Below, piece by piece: positions 1 to 7,490 of a stretch of 19,400 nucleotides of DNA. The stretch's first letter is position 1. Each line of letters begins with the position of its first letter. The stretch is taken from contig DHSM01000010.1 of the NCBI GenBank assembly GCA_002408465.1, positions 141,670-161,069 on the forward strand, read 5' to 3'. The position numbers and the translations under genes were made by a program. This DNA is from Firmicutes bacterium UBA5286 (GTDB taxonomy: Bacteria; Bacillota; Proteinivoracia; UBA4975). The notes beneath the pieces are model-generated. The model saw nothing but the letters and a program-made list of their open reading frames with translations, was not told the DNA's origin and made no database searches.

Positions 1-22
1 TGGCCAACTCGGGAACCTCTCC
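1..22 (-). tRNA. 5' end of a tRNA, probably tRNA-Tyr or another long-variable-arm tRNA (partial)
   Basis: Read on the minus strand from 22, the sequence GGAGAGGTTCCCGAGTTGG begins like a tRNA: a seven-base acceptor strand, then TT, then CCCGAG entering a D-arm with GG. The GGTTCCCGAG start is typical of bacterial tRNA-Tyr and resembles tRNA-Ser/Leu, all with long variable arms. The rest, including the anticodon, lies beyond the left edge, so identity is inferred. A consensus promoter sits about 30 bases upstream (53-81), which supports a real tRNA start. tRNA genes after sigH are common in Clostridia, usually ahead of rpmG-secE-nusG. Confidence 0.6.
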
Positions 23-52
23 ATCTAACTTGACACTATAGTCACAAACTAC

Positions 53-81
53 ATTATACACAGCGGCGTCTGCCAGGTCAA
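53..81 (-). promoter_or_regulatory. Sigma-A-type promoter for the downstream tRNA
   Basis: On the minus strand TTGACC (81-76) and TATAAT (58-53) are separated by exactly 17 bases. Transcription would begin near position 46, giving a leader of roughly 24 bases before the tRNA 5' end at 22. The -35 lies just after the sigH stop codon, so the tRNA unit is uncoupled from sigH. The match is very close to the vegetative consensus. Confidence 0.75.
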
Positions 82-107
82 GAGATTTTACAATCCATTT
101 TTAAGGA

Positions 108-749
108 TTAAATATCTCTGATTTCCAAATACCTTTCCAGCTTGCGCTTGACTCGCTGCAAGGCGTTGTCTATGGATTTTACGTGGCGCTGCAATTCAAC
201 GGCGATTTCCTGATAGGACTTGCCTTCCAGGTAGAGCATGAGGACTTTGCGCTCGAGGCTGCTGAGAATTTCACTCATCTTTTTTTCGATATCGCCATAT
301 TCTTCCCGATTGATGGTCAGCGCTTCAGGATCGGTGACTTTGGCCCCGGAAATAATGTCCATAAGGGTGCGGTCAGAATCCTCATCAAAAATTGGTTTAT
401 TTAAGGAAACATACGAATTTAGGGGAATGTGTTTTTGCCGAGTGGCCGTCTTGATGGCAGTGATAATTTGCCTGGTGACGCACAGTTCAGCGAAAGCCTT
501 GAAGGAGGAGAGCTTGTCCTCACGGAAATCACGAATAGATTTGAAGAGGCCAATCATCCCTTCCTGAATGATGTCTTCCCGGTCTGCCCCAATCAAAAAA
601 TAAGAGCGGGCTTTAGCACGTACAAAATTTTTATACTTATTGATTAAAAACTCAGTCGCATGACAATTGCCTTCACAAGCTGCCCTTGCAATTTCCTCGT
701 CGCCAAGCATGTCCCAATCAAAATTGTCTTCGGTGACAACAATAGTCAT
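108..749 (-). CDS. sigH: RNA polymerase sigma factor SigH (sigma-H / Spo0H)
   Basis: This is the alternative sigma factor for the transition to stationary phase and early sporulation in Firmicutes. The 213-residue product matches the usual size of about 215. Region 2 is seen near residues 48-75, with ADREDIIQEGMIGLF and the following polymerase-binding helix. Region 4 HTH is near 166-205, with LEGKSYQEIAVEL and SIDNALQRVKRKLER. The open frame extends to 809, but I place the start at 749: GGGAGGGG lies six bases upstream, whereas the upstream starts have no site and fall in the promoter. The gene is last of the yacP-sigH series, as in Bacillus. It has its own consensus promoter at 781-809. Its presence suggests, but does not prove, an endospore former. 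Confidence 0.95.
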   Translation of the reverse strand: MTIVVTEDNFDWDMLGDEEIARAACEGNCHATEFLINKYKNFVRAKARSYFLIGADREDIIQEGMIGLFKSIRDFREDKLSSFKAFAELCVTRQIITAIKTATRQKHIPLNSYVSLNKPIFDEDSDRTLMDIISGAKVTDPEALTINREEYGDIEKKMSEILSSLERKVLMLYLEGKSYQEIAVELQRHVKSIDNALQRVKRKLERYLEIRDI

Positions 750-780
750 GCAGTTCCCCTCCCAATTTTTCTGTCTTATA

Positions 781-809
781 ATTATATCCGCCAAGGGACA
801 AGCCGTCAA
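781..809 (-). promoter_or_regulatory. Sigma-A-type promoter of sigH
   Basis: On the minus strand TTGACG (809-804) and TATAAT (786-781) are separated by 17 bases. The -35 overlaps the stop codon of yacP (806-808). The predicted start of transcription near 774 gives a leader of about 25 bases with the GGGAGGGG ribosome site. So sigH can be transcribed apart from the long upstream gene run. Confidence 0.75.
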
Positions 810-1327
810 GACCGCTCGTTCTTGTTCGCCATATTCTCCAAAGTTTTCCTGGATTTCTTATCCAGCCTGTTTCCCAATTCGGTGGTGGGCCTGTCTATTT
901 GAGTGCGATCGGCGGCGTTTGATATCTGGCCGGCAATCTTTTTCGCTTCCAGATAAAATTCCCTGCTGGACCAGCGCCTGGCTCCTTTCCCCAGGACAAT
1001 CTGCTGCTGGGCCCAGTCGGAGGTGACTACGCCCACAGCCTGGTTGCTGTCAGCCAATTTGGCAACAAGGCTTTCAATCAGTGAATCTGCAGTTTGACCG
1101 TGGTCGGTATACCTGATTTCGATGCCGGGAAGATATTCGGTTGTTTTTAATCCCTTGCTGCGATAGGCATCAAAGACCAGGATGATGTACTGTCCCGTAA
1201 AGGCATGGTATTCCTTGAGGACCTCCACCAACTGGTGGCGGGCGTCAGCCAGGGCATGTTCCTTGATTTTTTTTAAATCAGGCCAGCAGCCAATGACATT
1301 GTAGCCGTCAATTATCAGATAAGCCAT
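806..1327 (-). CDS. yacP: YacP/Rae1-like NYN-domain endoribonuclease
   Basis: This NYN/PIN-like nuclease family includes Bacillus Rae1, which cleaves mRNA in the ribosomal A site. The 173-residue protein starts MAYLIIDGYNVIG, with the first catalytic Asp at residue 7. FDAYRSKG (Asp53), QTADSLIE (Asp81) and VTSD (101-104) supply the other acidic positions of the fold. The C-terminus is basic and helical. I prefer ATG 1327 because AAAGGA lies nine bases upstream; the alternative TTG at 1336 would sit directly against that site. The start lies inside the end of rlmB (20-base overlap), so the two are probably translationally coupled. Family assignment is firm; the ribosome-linked activity is inferred from Bacillus. 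Confidence 0.9.
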   Translation of the reverse strand: MAYLIIDGYNVIGCWPDLKKIKEHALADARHQLVEVLKEYHAFTGQYIILVFDAYRSKGLKTTEYLPGIEIRYTDHGQTADSLIESLVAKLADSNQAVGVVTSDWAQQQIVLGKGARRWSSREFYLEAKKIAGQISNAADRTQIDRPTTELGNRLDKKSRKTLENMANKNERS

Positions 1328-2054
1328 CTGGGGCAATCCTTTGCCGAAGAATCTCGTAGATCAGCACGGCTCCGGCTACTGACACGTTTAGGGAATTCAC
1401 TCGTCCCCTGGTAGGGATGCTTACAATATAATCGCTTTTCTCTTTGAGGAGCCTGGGAACGCCGCTGCCTTCACTGCCTAAAATCAGGACTACCGGGAAA
1501 TCCCATTTTACCTGCCAATAATTTTGTCCTCCCATATCGGCGGCGGCTATCCAAAATCCTTTTGTCTTGAGGGTATCCACGGTTTGGGCCAAATTTCCCA
1601 CCCGGCAGACTGGCACCGATTCTATGGCGCCCATAGAGACCCGGGCTACAGTTTCAGTAAGCTGCGCGCTGCGCCGCTTAGGCAATATGACGCCGTCTAC
1701 CCCGGCGCATTCTCCCGACCGGAGCAGGGCCCCTAGGTTATGAGGATCCTCAACACCGGCCAGCAACAGGAGAATGGGGTTGTCGTTAACATCTAGATCC
1801 GCCAGCAGTTCGTCCAGATCGTAGTACTTCCAGGCGGCAGTTTCAGCCAAAATCCCTTGATGGTTAAGGCCCTTGGCCAGCTCGTCCAGCTTTTCCCTGG
1901 GGACAAACTGCAGGGGGCAACCCCTTTCCTTGGCCAGGTTAAGCAAAGGTTGCATGTTGCCGCGGATGCTCCTGGACACAAGGATTTTGGTCAGGGAGCG
2001 CTCCCCCTCCAGGGCGGCCATGACATTATTGCGGCCAGCAATAAGCTCAGACAC
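1308..2054 (-). CDS. rlmB: 23S rRNA (guanosine-2'-O-)-methyltransferase RlmB (TrmH/SpoU family)
   Basis: A SPOUT-fold, AdoMet-dependent 2'-O-methyltransferase expected to modify a 23S rRNA guanosine. The 248-residue product has the short N-terminal substrate-binding domain (SELIAGRNNV, residues 2-11). The catalytic domain then shows motif 1 (EDPHNLGALLRSGE, 102-115), motif 2 (LGSEGSG, 192-198) and motif 3 (SLNVSVAGAVLIYE, 221-234). These form the knotted AdoMet site. The frame stays open to 2237, but the family N-terminus begins at a GTG at 2054, preceded by a GGGGGAAAAGGG stretch. That GTG overlaps the thyX stop by eight bases. The exact target nucleotide is inferred. A second SPOUT methyltransferase of a different subfamily lies at 18218-18988. 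Confidence 0.93.
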   Translation of the reverse strand: MSELIAGRNNVMAALEGERSLTKILVSRSIRGNMQPLLNLAKERGCPLQFVPREKLDELAKGLNHQGILAETAAWKYYDLDELLADLDVNDNPILLLLAGVEDPHNLGALLRSGECAGVDGVILPKRRSAQLTETVARVSMGAIESVPVCRVGNLAQTVDTLKTKGFWIAAADMGGQNYWQVKWDFPVVLILGSEGSGVPRLLKEKSDYIVSIPTRGRVNSLNVSVAGAVLIYEILRQRIAPDGLSDN

Positions 2055-2727
2055 TGCCCTTTTCCCCCATTTGCCATCTCCCGCAGGACATGGCTCCTTC
2101 AGGGCAGGTGCCGTCAATATCACATCTTGCGCCTGCCCGGGCAAAGAGAGCTGGCGCCTGCTCTTTGACCAAGGCCAGCATCTGCCAGGCCAGCTGGCGA
2201 ATCTCCCACTGGGCCCGACTGCAGCAGCGATGTTCAAAAAAGTTCAGCAGGCTGCGGCAGTTCATAGTGACGATGATGCTGGTATGACAGGCATTAGGCA
2301 GGACGTAGCGGGCATCCTCTTTGTCTGCCACCGCTGCCAGCTGGGCATAAGCACGCCGAATCTTCTCCATGATCCGCAGATATTCTTGCCGGGCGGTGGG
2401 GTTGTCAGCAATTGAAGGCGGGATGACAAAATTAAAATTATCTTCCTTAACATAGCGCTGGGACTTTTGCGAGTAGCTGGCGATGCGGTGGCGCACCAGC
2501 TGATGGGTCAGCGCCCGGCTGACTTCCTGGATGCCAAAGGTAAAGCTGACATGCTCCAGGGGCGACAGATGGCCCATTTCGACCAGCTTTTCAATCAGCT
2601 TTTTGGCCTCTGCCCCTTGCATCTTGTCAACCAGCTCTGCTACGGAAGCATTGGAATAGCATAAGCGGGCGGCTGCGGCTACAGTGTTCTCAGGCTCTGG
2701 TGTCCAGTTCAGCAATTTGACCTGCAT
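2047..2727 (-). CDS. thyX: Flavin-dependent thymidylate synthase ThyX
   Basis: Makes dTMP from dUMP using methylene-tetrahydrofolate, FAD and NADPH, replacing the unrelated ThyA. The 226-residue length is typical. The signature is clear: RHRIASYSQKSQRY at residues 79-92 supplies the RHR and the serines that bind dUMP and flavin. LSPLEHVSFTF (54-64) and NCRSLLNFFEHR further along are also typical. The ATG follows directly after the mrnC stop (TAAATG), with AAGGA immediately before; the end overlaps rlmB by eight bases. thyX between mrnC and rlmB is an arrangement seen in Clostridia but not in Bacillus. No thyA is in the window, so whether this is the only thymidylate synthase is unknown. Confidence 0.96.
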   Translation of the reverse strand: MQVKLLNWTPEPENTVAAAARLCYSNASVAELVDKMQGAEAKKLIEKLVEMGHLSPLEHVSFTFGIQEVSRALTHQLVRHRIASYSQKSQRYVKEDNFNFVIPPSIADNPTARQEYLRIMEKIRRAYAQLAAVADKEDARYVLPNACHTSIIVTMNCRSLLNFFEHRCCSRAQWEIRQLAWQMLALVKEQAPALFARAGARCDIDGTCPEGAMSCGRWQMGEKGSV

Positions 2728-3114
2728 TTATCCTTCACCCTCGTCAAAAGATTGTTGGAGCAATTGCTCCAAGCGGCTGTGCTGGCTGCTGAGCCACAGC
2801 CAACCCACAACTACTTCCAGGCCGGTGGCCTGACAATATTCAGCGCTGTTGCGGGGAAGCCCCTTGGCATTTCGTCCCCGCCGCAGCAAATCCAGTTCTT
2901 GTTGGCTGAAGAAATCCCCCAGCCGGGCCACAGCAGCGGCCTGGCCCCCGGCGCAGGTAAATGCGGCGGACACCCGATGGGCGTGCTTGCCTGGCTGCGT
3001 GTCCCCCGCCACCACCAGCCGCTGCCGGGAATACAGTTCATAGACGGCATCGCCTATCCAAGCCAGGTGCTGAATGGGCAGGAGGGCGGCCGCGTTGGCA
3101 TCCAGGAATTCCAT
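2728..3114 (-). CDS. mrnC: Mini-ribonuclease III (MrnC)
   Basis: An RNase III catalytic domain without the double-stranded RNA-binding domain; in Bacillus it matures 23S rRNA. The 128-residue protein shows the family's active-site segment HLAWIGDAVYELYSR (16-30), with Asp22 and Glu26 expected to bind Mg2+. A basic region with LLRRGRNAKG follows. A GTG at 3123 abuts the gltX stop (TAGGTG), but I prefer the ATG at 3114 because AGGTG lies six bases upstream. In Bacillus this gene follows cysE-cysS. Here it follows gltX directly and those genes are missing. Confidence 0.9.
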   Translation of the reverse strand: MEFLDANAAALLPIQHLAWIGDAVYELYSRQRLVVAGDTQPGKHAHRVSAAFTCAGGQAAAVARLGDFFSQQELDLLRRGRNAKGLPRNSAEYCQATGLEVVVGWLWLSSQHSRLEQLLQQSFDEGEG

Positions 3115-3123
3115 TTGCTCCAC

Positions 3124-4596
3124 CTAAATCCCGGCCTGCTGCCGACTGGACTTGATGCGGGCCACTGCCCGCTCCTTGCCGAGGATAGGTACAAGGTAAT
3201 ATAGTTCCTGACCGCTGACGGCGCCGGTCAGGGCTGCCCGGATAGGCATGTATACTGCCTTGCCGCTGACGCCGGCCCTTGTTTTCAGGTCTTTGTTCAA
3301 TTGTTTAAGCATGGCCTGAACCTGTTGCTGCTGCAGGGGCAAATCCTCAGTCTGAGGCAGCGCCTCCAGGCGAGCCAGGAACTCGTCCAGCACCATTCCA
3401 GTGGTTTCCAGCTGCAACGGGGGCAGGGCTTCCGGCTGCACCTGAACGATGCCGGCCAAAAATTCTTTGACGAAGTTCGGCAGCTGAGCCAGGTAATGCA
3501 ATTCATCTCTGACTACTGCGATAACATATTTCAGCCACTCTTTGGAAAGACCCTGGGTCAGGCCTTCGGCTTCCAAAAAAGGCATAGCCAAATCTGCCAG
3601 CCTGTCCAGATCGCTGGCCCGGATATACTGATTGTTCATCCAGTCCAGCTTCTGGGCATCAAAGATGCCGGGGCTCTTAGAAATCCGTGACAGGTCAAAG
3701 GCTTCCACCAGTTCTTCTATGGTCATTATTTCAGTGCTATCCTCAGGGGACCAGCCCAGCAGGGCCATAAAGTTCACCACTGCCTCGGGCAGGTAGCCCT
3801 GGCGGGCGTACTTGCCCACTGACATATCGCCCATGCGCTTGCTCATCTTGCGGCCGCTGGTATCTAAAACTACAGAAACATGTCCGAACTCAGGCATTTT
3901 CTCGCCCAGGGCCTGATAAATCAGGACTTGCCTGGGGGTGTTGACTAGGTGCTCATTGGCCCTGATGATATGGGTAATGCCCATGGTAATGTCATCAATG
4001 ACCACTGCGTAGTTATAAGTGGGTATGCCATCAGACTTGAATATAATGAAGTCGCCCACATCACAGGATTGGAAACTTACCTGGCCGCGGATCAGGTCAT
4101 CAATGAGAATCTCTGTGTCTTCGGGAACCTTAAAGCGAATGGTGGGCTTCAGACCCGCCTGGAGTTTTTCTTCAATCTGTGCCGGCGTCAGCCTGCGGCA
4201 ACGCCCGCTGTATACGGGATTGTCTCCCCTGGCCATGGCCTCTTCTCTATCCCGGGCCAATTCTTCGGGGGTGCAGAAACAGTAATAAACATGTCCCCCC
4301 AGCCACAGTCTTGACAGGTATTCTTTGTAAATTTCCAGGCGCTCAGTCTGACGGTAGGGACCGTTGGGGCCGCCTACTTCCAGGCCCTCATCCCAATCCA
4401 GGCCCAGCCAGTGCAAGCTGGCGGCAATATCCCGCTCCCATTTTTCGCTGGAGCGCTCAAGATCCGTATCCTCGCTGCGGAGGACAAAAATGCCCTTGTT
4501 GCGCCGGGCGAAGAGCCAGTTAAACAGCACCGTCCTAGCGCCGCCGATATGTAAGGGACCTGTGGGGCTTGGGGCAAATCGTACTTTTACTGTCAT
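3124..4596 (-). CDS. gltX: Glutamyl-tRNA synthetase (GluRS)
   Basis: Charges tRNA-Glu, and tRNA-Gln too in organisms that use GatCAB. The 490-residue length is normal for a bacterial GluRS. The class I signatures are present: RFAPSPTGPLHIGG (6-19, the HIGH motif) and SGRKMSKRMGD (247-257, the KMSKS motif). CFC (106-108) and Cys133 suggest the structural zinc site. The C-terminal half is the helical anticodon-binding region. The start is decided by the ribosome site: AGGAGG is eight bases from ATG 4596, but only two bases from the alternative ATG 4602, which overlaps the ispDF stop. Discriminating versus non-discriminating specificity cannot be read from the sequence. Confidence 0.97.
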   Translation of the reverse strand: MTVKVRFAPSPTGPLHIGGARTVLFNWLFARRNKGIFVLRSEDTDLERSSEKWERDIAASLHWLGLDWDEGLEVGGPNGPYRQTERLEIYKEYLSRLWLGGHVYYCFCTPEELARDREEAMARGDNPVYSGRCRRLTPAQIEEKLQAGLKPTIRFKVPEDTEILIDDLIRGQVSFQSCDVGDFIIFKSDGIPTYNYAVVIDDITMGITHIIRANEHLVNTPRQVLIYQALGEKMPEFGHVSVVLDTSGRKMSKRMGDMSVGKYARQGYLPEAVVNFMALLGWSPEDSTEIMTIEELVEAFDLSRISKSPGIFDAQKLDWMNNQYIRASDLDRLADLAMPFLEAEGLTQGLSKEWLKYVIAVVRDELHYLAQLPNFVKEFLAGIVQVQPEALPPLQLETTGMVLDEFLARLEALPQTEDLPLQQQQVQAMLKQLNKDLKTRAGVSGKAVYMPIRAALTGAVSGQELYYLVPILGKERAVARIKSSRQQAGI

Positions 4597-4601
4597 GATC
4601 A

Positions 4602-5744
4602 TTACCTCCTGTTGCCGGTTGCTGCTACGGTGCATACGCTTTGGGCGGCAATGCCTTCCCCGCGTCCGGCAAAGCCCAGCCCTTCGGTAGAAGTGGCTTT
4701 TATGTTAACCCCGGCGATTTCTACCTTGGCACTGTCAGCAATTTTTTTCTGCATCTTGGGAATATAGGGACTGATTTTCGGCTGCTGGGCAATTATCAGC
4801 GCATCGATATTGATGATGCGCATGCCTCTAGCCGCCAGCAAACCGGCCACATGGGCCAGAAGCCGGCAGCTGTCTGCGCCTGCCCAGGCAGGGTCAGTAT
4901 CGGGAAAATGCCGGCCTATGTCACCCAGGCCGGCGGCTCCCAACAGGGCATCCATTACGGCATGGATGAGGACATCGGCGTCGGAATGGCCCAATAGACC
5001 CTTGGCAAAGGGGATGTTCACCCCTCCCAGAATTAGATCCCGCCCCGGCGCCAGCTGGTGAACATCATAGCCAATGCCGGTGCGGATGGTTTCTCCGAGA
5101 ATCTGAGTTGCCCTTAGTATATCTTGGGGATGAGTAATTTTCAAATTGGCTGCCTCGCCGGGGACTACGTTTACAGGCTGTCCCAAGGCTTCCACCAGAA
5201 AAGCGTCATCGGTGGCTTGCTGCCGCCCCTTGCCAGCCTGTTCATAGGCTGCCAGCAATAGCTCCCGCCGAAAAACCTGAGGAGTTTGCACGGCCTGGAG
5301 CAGTGTTCTGTCCAGGGTGGCCTGGACCATGCCGCCAGCGACTTCTTTGATAGTGTCTGTCACCGGCAAGGCTGGAATTGCAGCTCCGTGGACTTTTGCC
5401 GCCTCAATTACCCGCCGGATTAATTCCGGGCTGGCCAAAGGGCGGCTGCCGTCGTGAATGAGAACATAGTCGCCGCGGGCATGGCGTAAGCCGGCATAGA
5501 CCGAGTCCTGGCGGCTGGCTCCGCCGGGAAGCAATTTATAATCTTCAAGAACATCGCCGATTGCAGTCCGGCACTGATCCTCTTCACCCTGCCTGCAGAC
5601 AATGATATATTCATCGACAAAACCACGCAGCGATAACAACGTACGGGTCAACACAGGTTGACCCGCAATGCGCAAAAATTGTTTATTAATGCTGGTTTGC
5701 ATCCGCCGGCTTTCCCCGGCGGCAGGTATTATTGCAGATATCAT
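4602..5744 (-). CDS. ispDF: Bifunctional IspDF: MEP cytidylyltransferase fused to MECDP synthase
   Basis: Two enzymes of the non-mevalonate isoprenoid pathway in one 380-residue chain. Residues 1-225 are IspD (CTP + MEP to CDP-ME): PAAGESRR near the start, NKQF, GGASRQDSVYAGL, IHDGSRPL and TDDAFLVEALG. Residues 229-380 are IspF (cyclising CDP-ME 2-phosphate): GIGYDVHQL with the zinc Asp/His, GHSDADVLIHAVMDALLGA, DIGRHFPDTDP and STEGLGFAGRGEGIAAQ. There is no frameshift between the halves. The two catalyse non-consecutive steps, the intervening one being IspE, which is not in this window. The start is at ATG 5744, with GAGGTG six bases upstream, eleven bases past the yacL stop. In Bacillus ispD and ispF are separate adjacent genes at this same place. 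Confidence 0.96.
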   Translation of the reverse strand: MISAIIPAAGESRRMQTSINKQFLRIAGQPVLTRTLLSLRGFVDEYIIVCRQGEEDQCRTAIGDVLEDYKLLPGGASRQDSVYAGLRHARGDYVLIHDGSRPLASPELIRRVIEAAKVHGAAIPALPVTDTIKEVAGGMVQATLDRTLLQAVQTPQVFRRELLLAAYEQAGKGRQQATDDAFLVEALGQPVNVVPGEAANLKITHPQDILRATQILGETIRTGIGYDVHQLAPGRDLILGGVNIPFAKGLLGHSDADVLIHAVMDALLGAAGLGDIGRHFPDTDPAWAGADSCRLLAHVAGLLAARGMRIINIDALIIAQQPKISPYIPKMQKKIADSAKVEIAGVNIKATSTEGLGFAGRGEGIAAQSVCTVAATGNRR

Positions 5745-5754
5745 ATTAGGCACC

Positions 5755-6843
5755 TCAACTGATTTTTTCCTGCTTAAGTCGGGCAAAGATCATGCGCCCG
5801 GCGGCAGTCTGGAGCACGCTGGTGACCAGCACTGAGATTTCATTGCCGATATAAGAGCGTCCGCCATCGACAACAATCATGGTGCCATCATCCAAGTAAG
5901 CTATGCCCTGGCCAGATTCTTTGCCATCCTTGATAATCTGGACGTCCATTTCTTCTCCAGGCAGGACTACGGGTTTTACAGCATTGGCTAGTTCGTTGAT
6001 ATTGAGCACCGGCACCCCTTGCAGTTCGCAGACTTTATTGAGATTGTAGTCATTGGTAACGACCTTGCCCCCAATCCTTTGGGCAAGTTTGACCAGGCGG
6101 CTGTCCACTTCCAAGCCTTCATCCTCAGTATCATCGAGAACATGCACAGGAATGTTAATCTCTTTTTGAATGCGATTCAGAATATCCAAGCCCCTCCTAC
6201 CTCTGTTGCGCTTAAGGGTGTCAGAGGAATCAGCAATATGCCTGAGTTCTTCTAAGACGAAGCTGGGGATGATAATCTTGCCGTCCAAAAAACCGGCGTC
6301 ACAGATATCGGCGATGCGCCCATCAATAATAACAGATGTGTCAAGGATCTTGGGCATTGCCCCACCCTTTTCCTTGCCCCCAGCCATTTCCATGGGTATT
6401 TTGGACATGCGGAATACGGCGACCAGGTCTTCACGCTTTTTCACGGCGACAATGGCGCCTACCCAGGCAAGAAAAATATTCGCGATGATTGCCAGGTAAG
6501 GGCCAAATACGGGTATAATTTCCCGAAAGGGGTAAATGAGCAGGGTGCCGATAAGCAACCCCATAATGATGCCCGCGGAACCTGCAACCAAGTCCTGACC
6601 GGGCAAGACCAGCAGGTACTTTTCCAGCCAATGGCTGCTTTTTTGCACAGCCTTAGTAATCGCCGGAGTGATTAAAAAGAAAATAAGTCCGAAGAATAAT
6701 GCCCCAATAATAGCAGCGATGGCTTGCCCCCAGGAAGGCAAACCCGCGGTAAGGGCTGGTAAAGCGTGAATCCTAGTAATAAAGGTGTAGCCAAATGCAA
6801 ATCCGATTAGAGTAAACACAGCCCGCATTACCTTGGAAAACAA
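5755..6843 (-). CDS. yacL: YacL-like membrane protein with PIN nuclease-like and TRAM domains
   Basis: The N-terminal ~150 residues carry about four hydrophobic segments (starting VFTLIGFAFGYTF, AIAAIIGALFFGLIFF, AGIIMGLLIGTLLI, AIIANIFLAWVGAI). A PIN domain follows, with ILDTSVIIDGRIADI, the acidic FVLEELRHIAD and VVTNDYNLNKV. A C-terminal TRAM RNA-binding domain runs from about 290, with GQGIAYLDDGTMIVVDGG. The likely role is a membrane-bound RNA-binding ribonuclease or toxin-like PIN protein; its substrate is not established. The start appears to be TTG at 6843: GGGAGGTG lies five bases upstream, and the upstream ATG overlaps that site. The product is 362 residues. It sits 54 bases after carD and is followed by ispDF as in Bacillus. 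Confidence 0.9.
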   Translation of the reverse strand: MFSKVMRAVFTLIGFAFGYTFITRIHALPALTAGLPSWGQAIAAIIGALFFGLIFFLITPAITKAVQKSSHWLEKYLLVLPGQDLVAGSAGIIMGLLIGTLLIYPFREIIPVFGPYLAIIANIFLAWVGAIVAVKKREDLVAVFRMSKIPMEMAGGKEKGGAMPKILDTSVIIDGRIADICDAGFLDGKIIIPSFVLEELRHIADSSDTLKRNRGRRGLDILNRIQKEINIPVHVLDDTEDEGLEVDSRLVKLAQRIGGKVVTNDYNLNKVCELQGVPVLNINELANAVKPVVLPGEEMDVQIIKDGKESGQGIAYLDDGTMIVVDGGRSYIGNEISVLVTSVLQTAAGRMIFARLKQEKIS

Positions 6844-6897
6844 CTTTTCACCTCCCTGAAGCAATATTAAAATATAGTATACACTATTTAACTGCTA

Positions 6898-7374
6898 CTA
6901 TTCTACAGTATTGATAAGTAAATTCATGGCTCCATCATGATCTATATCTTTAGCAAGGGCGAGCTCGCTGACTAAAATCTGCCTGGCAGTATCCAACATC
7001 TTGCGCTCACAAGTTGACAAGCCTTTTTCTTTATCACGGCAAGTCAAGTTTCTCACCACTTCAGCAATAGCGAAGACATCGCCAGTTTTTATTTTTTCTA
7101 AATGGGCCCGGTACCGCCTGTTCCAATTGGCAGTGCTGGCGACCCGCTTTTTGCGCAGCACATCGAGGACTTGTTGCACAGTTTCATTATCGATAACTTG
7201 GCGCAGACCTGCATCGCCCACAGTGGAAACGGGAATCATAACCTTCATATCCCCTATGGGCATCCGCAAAACATAATACTGCTTAACCTTGCCCAAGATT
7301 TCCTTGGTTTCTATGGCCTCGATGACACCGGCGCCGTGCATGGGATATACAACTTTATCACCGACTTTGAACAT
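6898..7374 (-). CDS. carD: CarD/CdnL-family transcriptional regulator
   Basis: CarD-type proteins bind the RNA polymerase beta subunit and stabilise open promoter complexes, especially at rRNA promoters. The 158-residue protein opens MFKVGDKVVYPMHGAG, the hallmark of the Tudor-like polymerase-interaction domain (about 1-60). A helical DNA-binding domain follows, containing RVASTANWNRRYRAHLEKI with the expected Trp. I chose ATG 7374 because AAGGGGGA is just upstream; the frame continues to 7419, but homologues begin at MFKVGD. The gene is first after a terminator and has its own promoter (7400-7429). Close association with yacL-ispD recurs in Clostridia. Target promoters are unknown. Confidence 0.93.
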   Translation of the reverse strand: MFKVGDKVVYPMHGAGVIEAIETKEILGKVKQYYVLRMPIGDMKVMIPVSTVGDAGLRQVIDNETVQQVLDVLRKKRVASTANWNRRYRAHLEKIKTGDVFAIAEVVRNLTCRDKEKGLSTCERKMLDTARQILVSELALAKDIDHDGAMNLLINTVE

Positions 7375-7399
7375 GCTTAATCCCCCTTTGAATGTTACA

Positions 7400-7429
7400 A
7401 TTTTATCATAAAAGGACAATCAAAGTCAA
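7400..7429 (-). promoter_or_regulatory. Probable sigma-A promoter of the carD-yacL-ispDF-gltX run
   Basis: On the minus strand TTGACT (7429-7424) and TAAAAT (7405-7400) are separated by 18 bases. Transcription would start near 7393, about 20 bases before the carD ATG. It is placed between the pssA terminator and carD, where a new promoter is needed. The -35 lies within a 12-base word also found in the ctsR operator (see findings). Confidence 0.6.
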
Positions 7430-7490
7430 ATTTGATATCATAGCACACAAGCGATTTCATGTCAACAGCAATCCGGGCATCAAATTACTT

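Noticed and set aside
30..60. Plus-strand TTGACA at 30-35 as a rightward promoter
   Set aside because: No proper -10 at 16-18 bases (the hexamer there is the reverse of the minus-strand TATAAT), and there is no plus-strand gene to serve.
183..1026. Plus-strand open frames opposite sigH and yacP
   Set aside because: They mirror well-recognised minus-strand genes, show no family motifs and have no ribosome sites in context.
6865..6897. Possible promoter or operator (TATACT within an AT-rich near-palindrome) between carD and yacL
   Set aside because: No -35 at usable spacing, and the palindrome breaks at its centre; read-through from carD is the simpler explanation.
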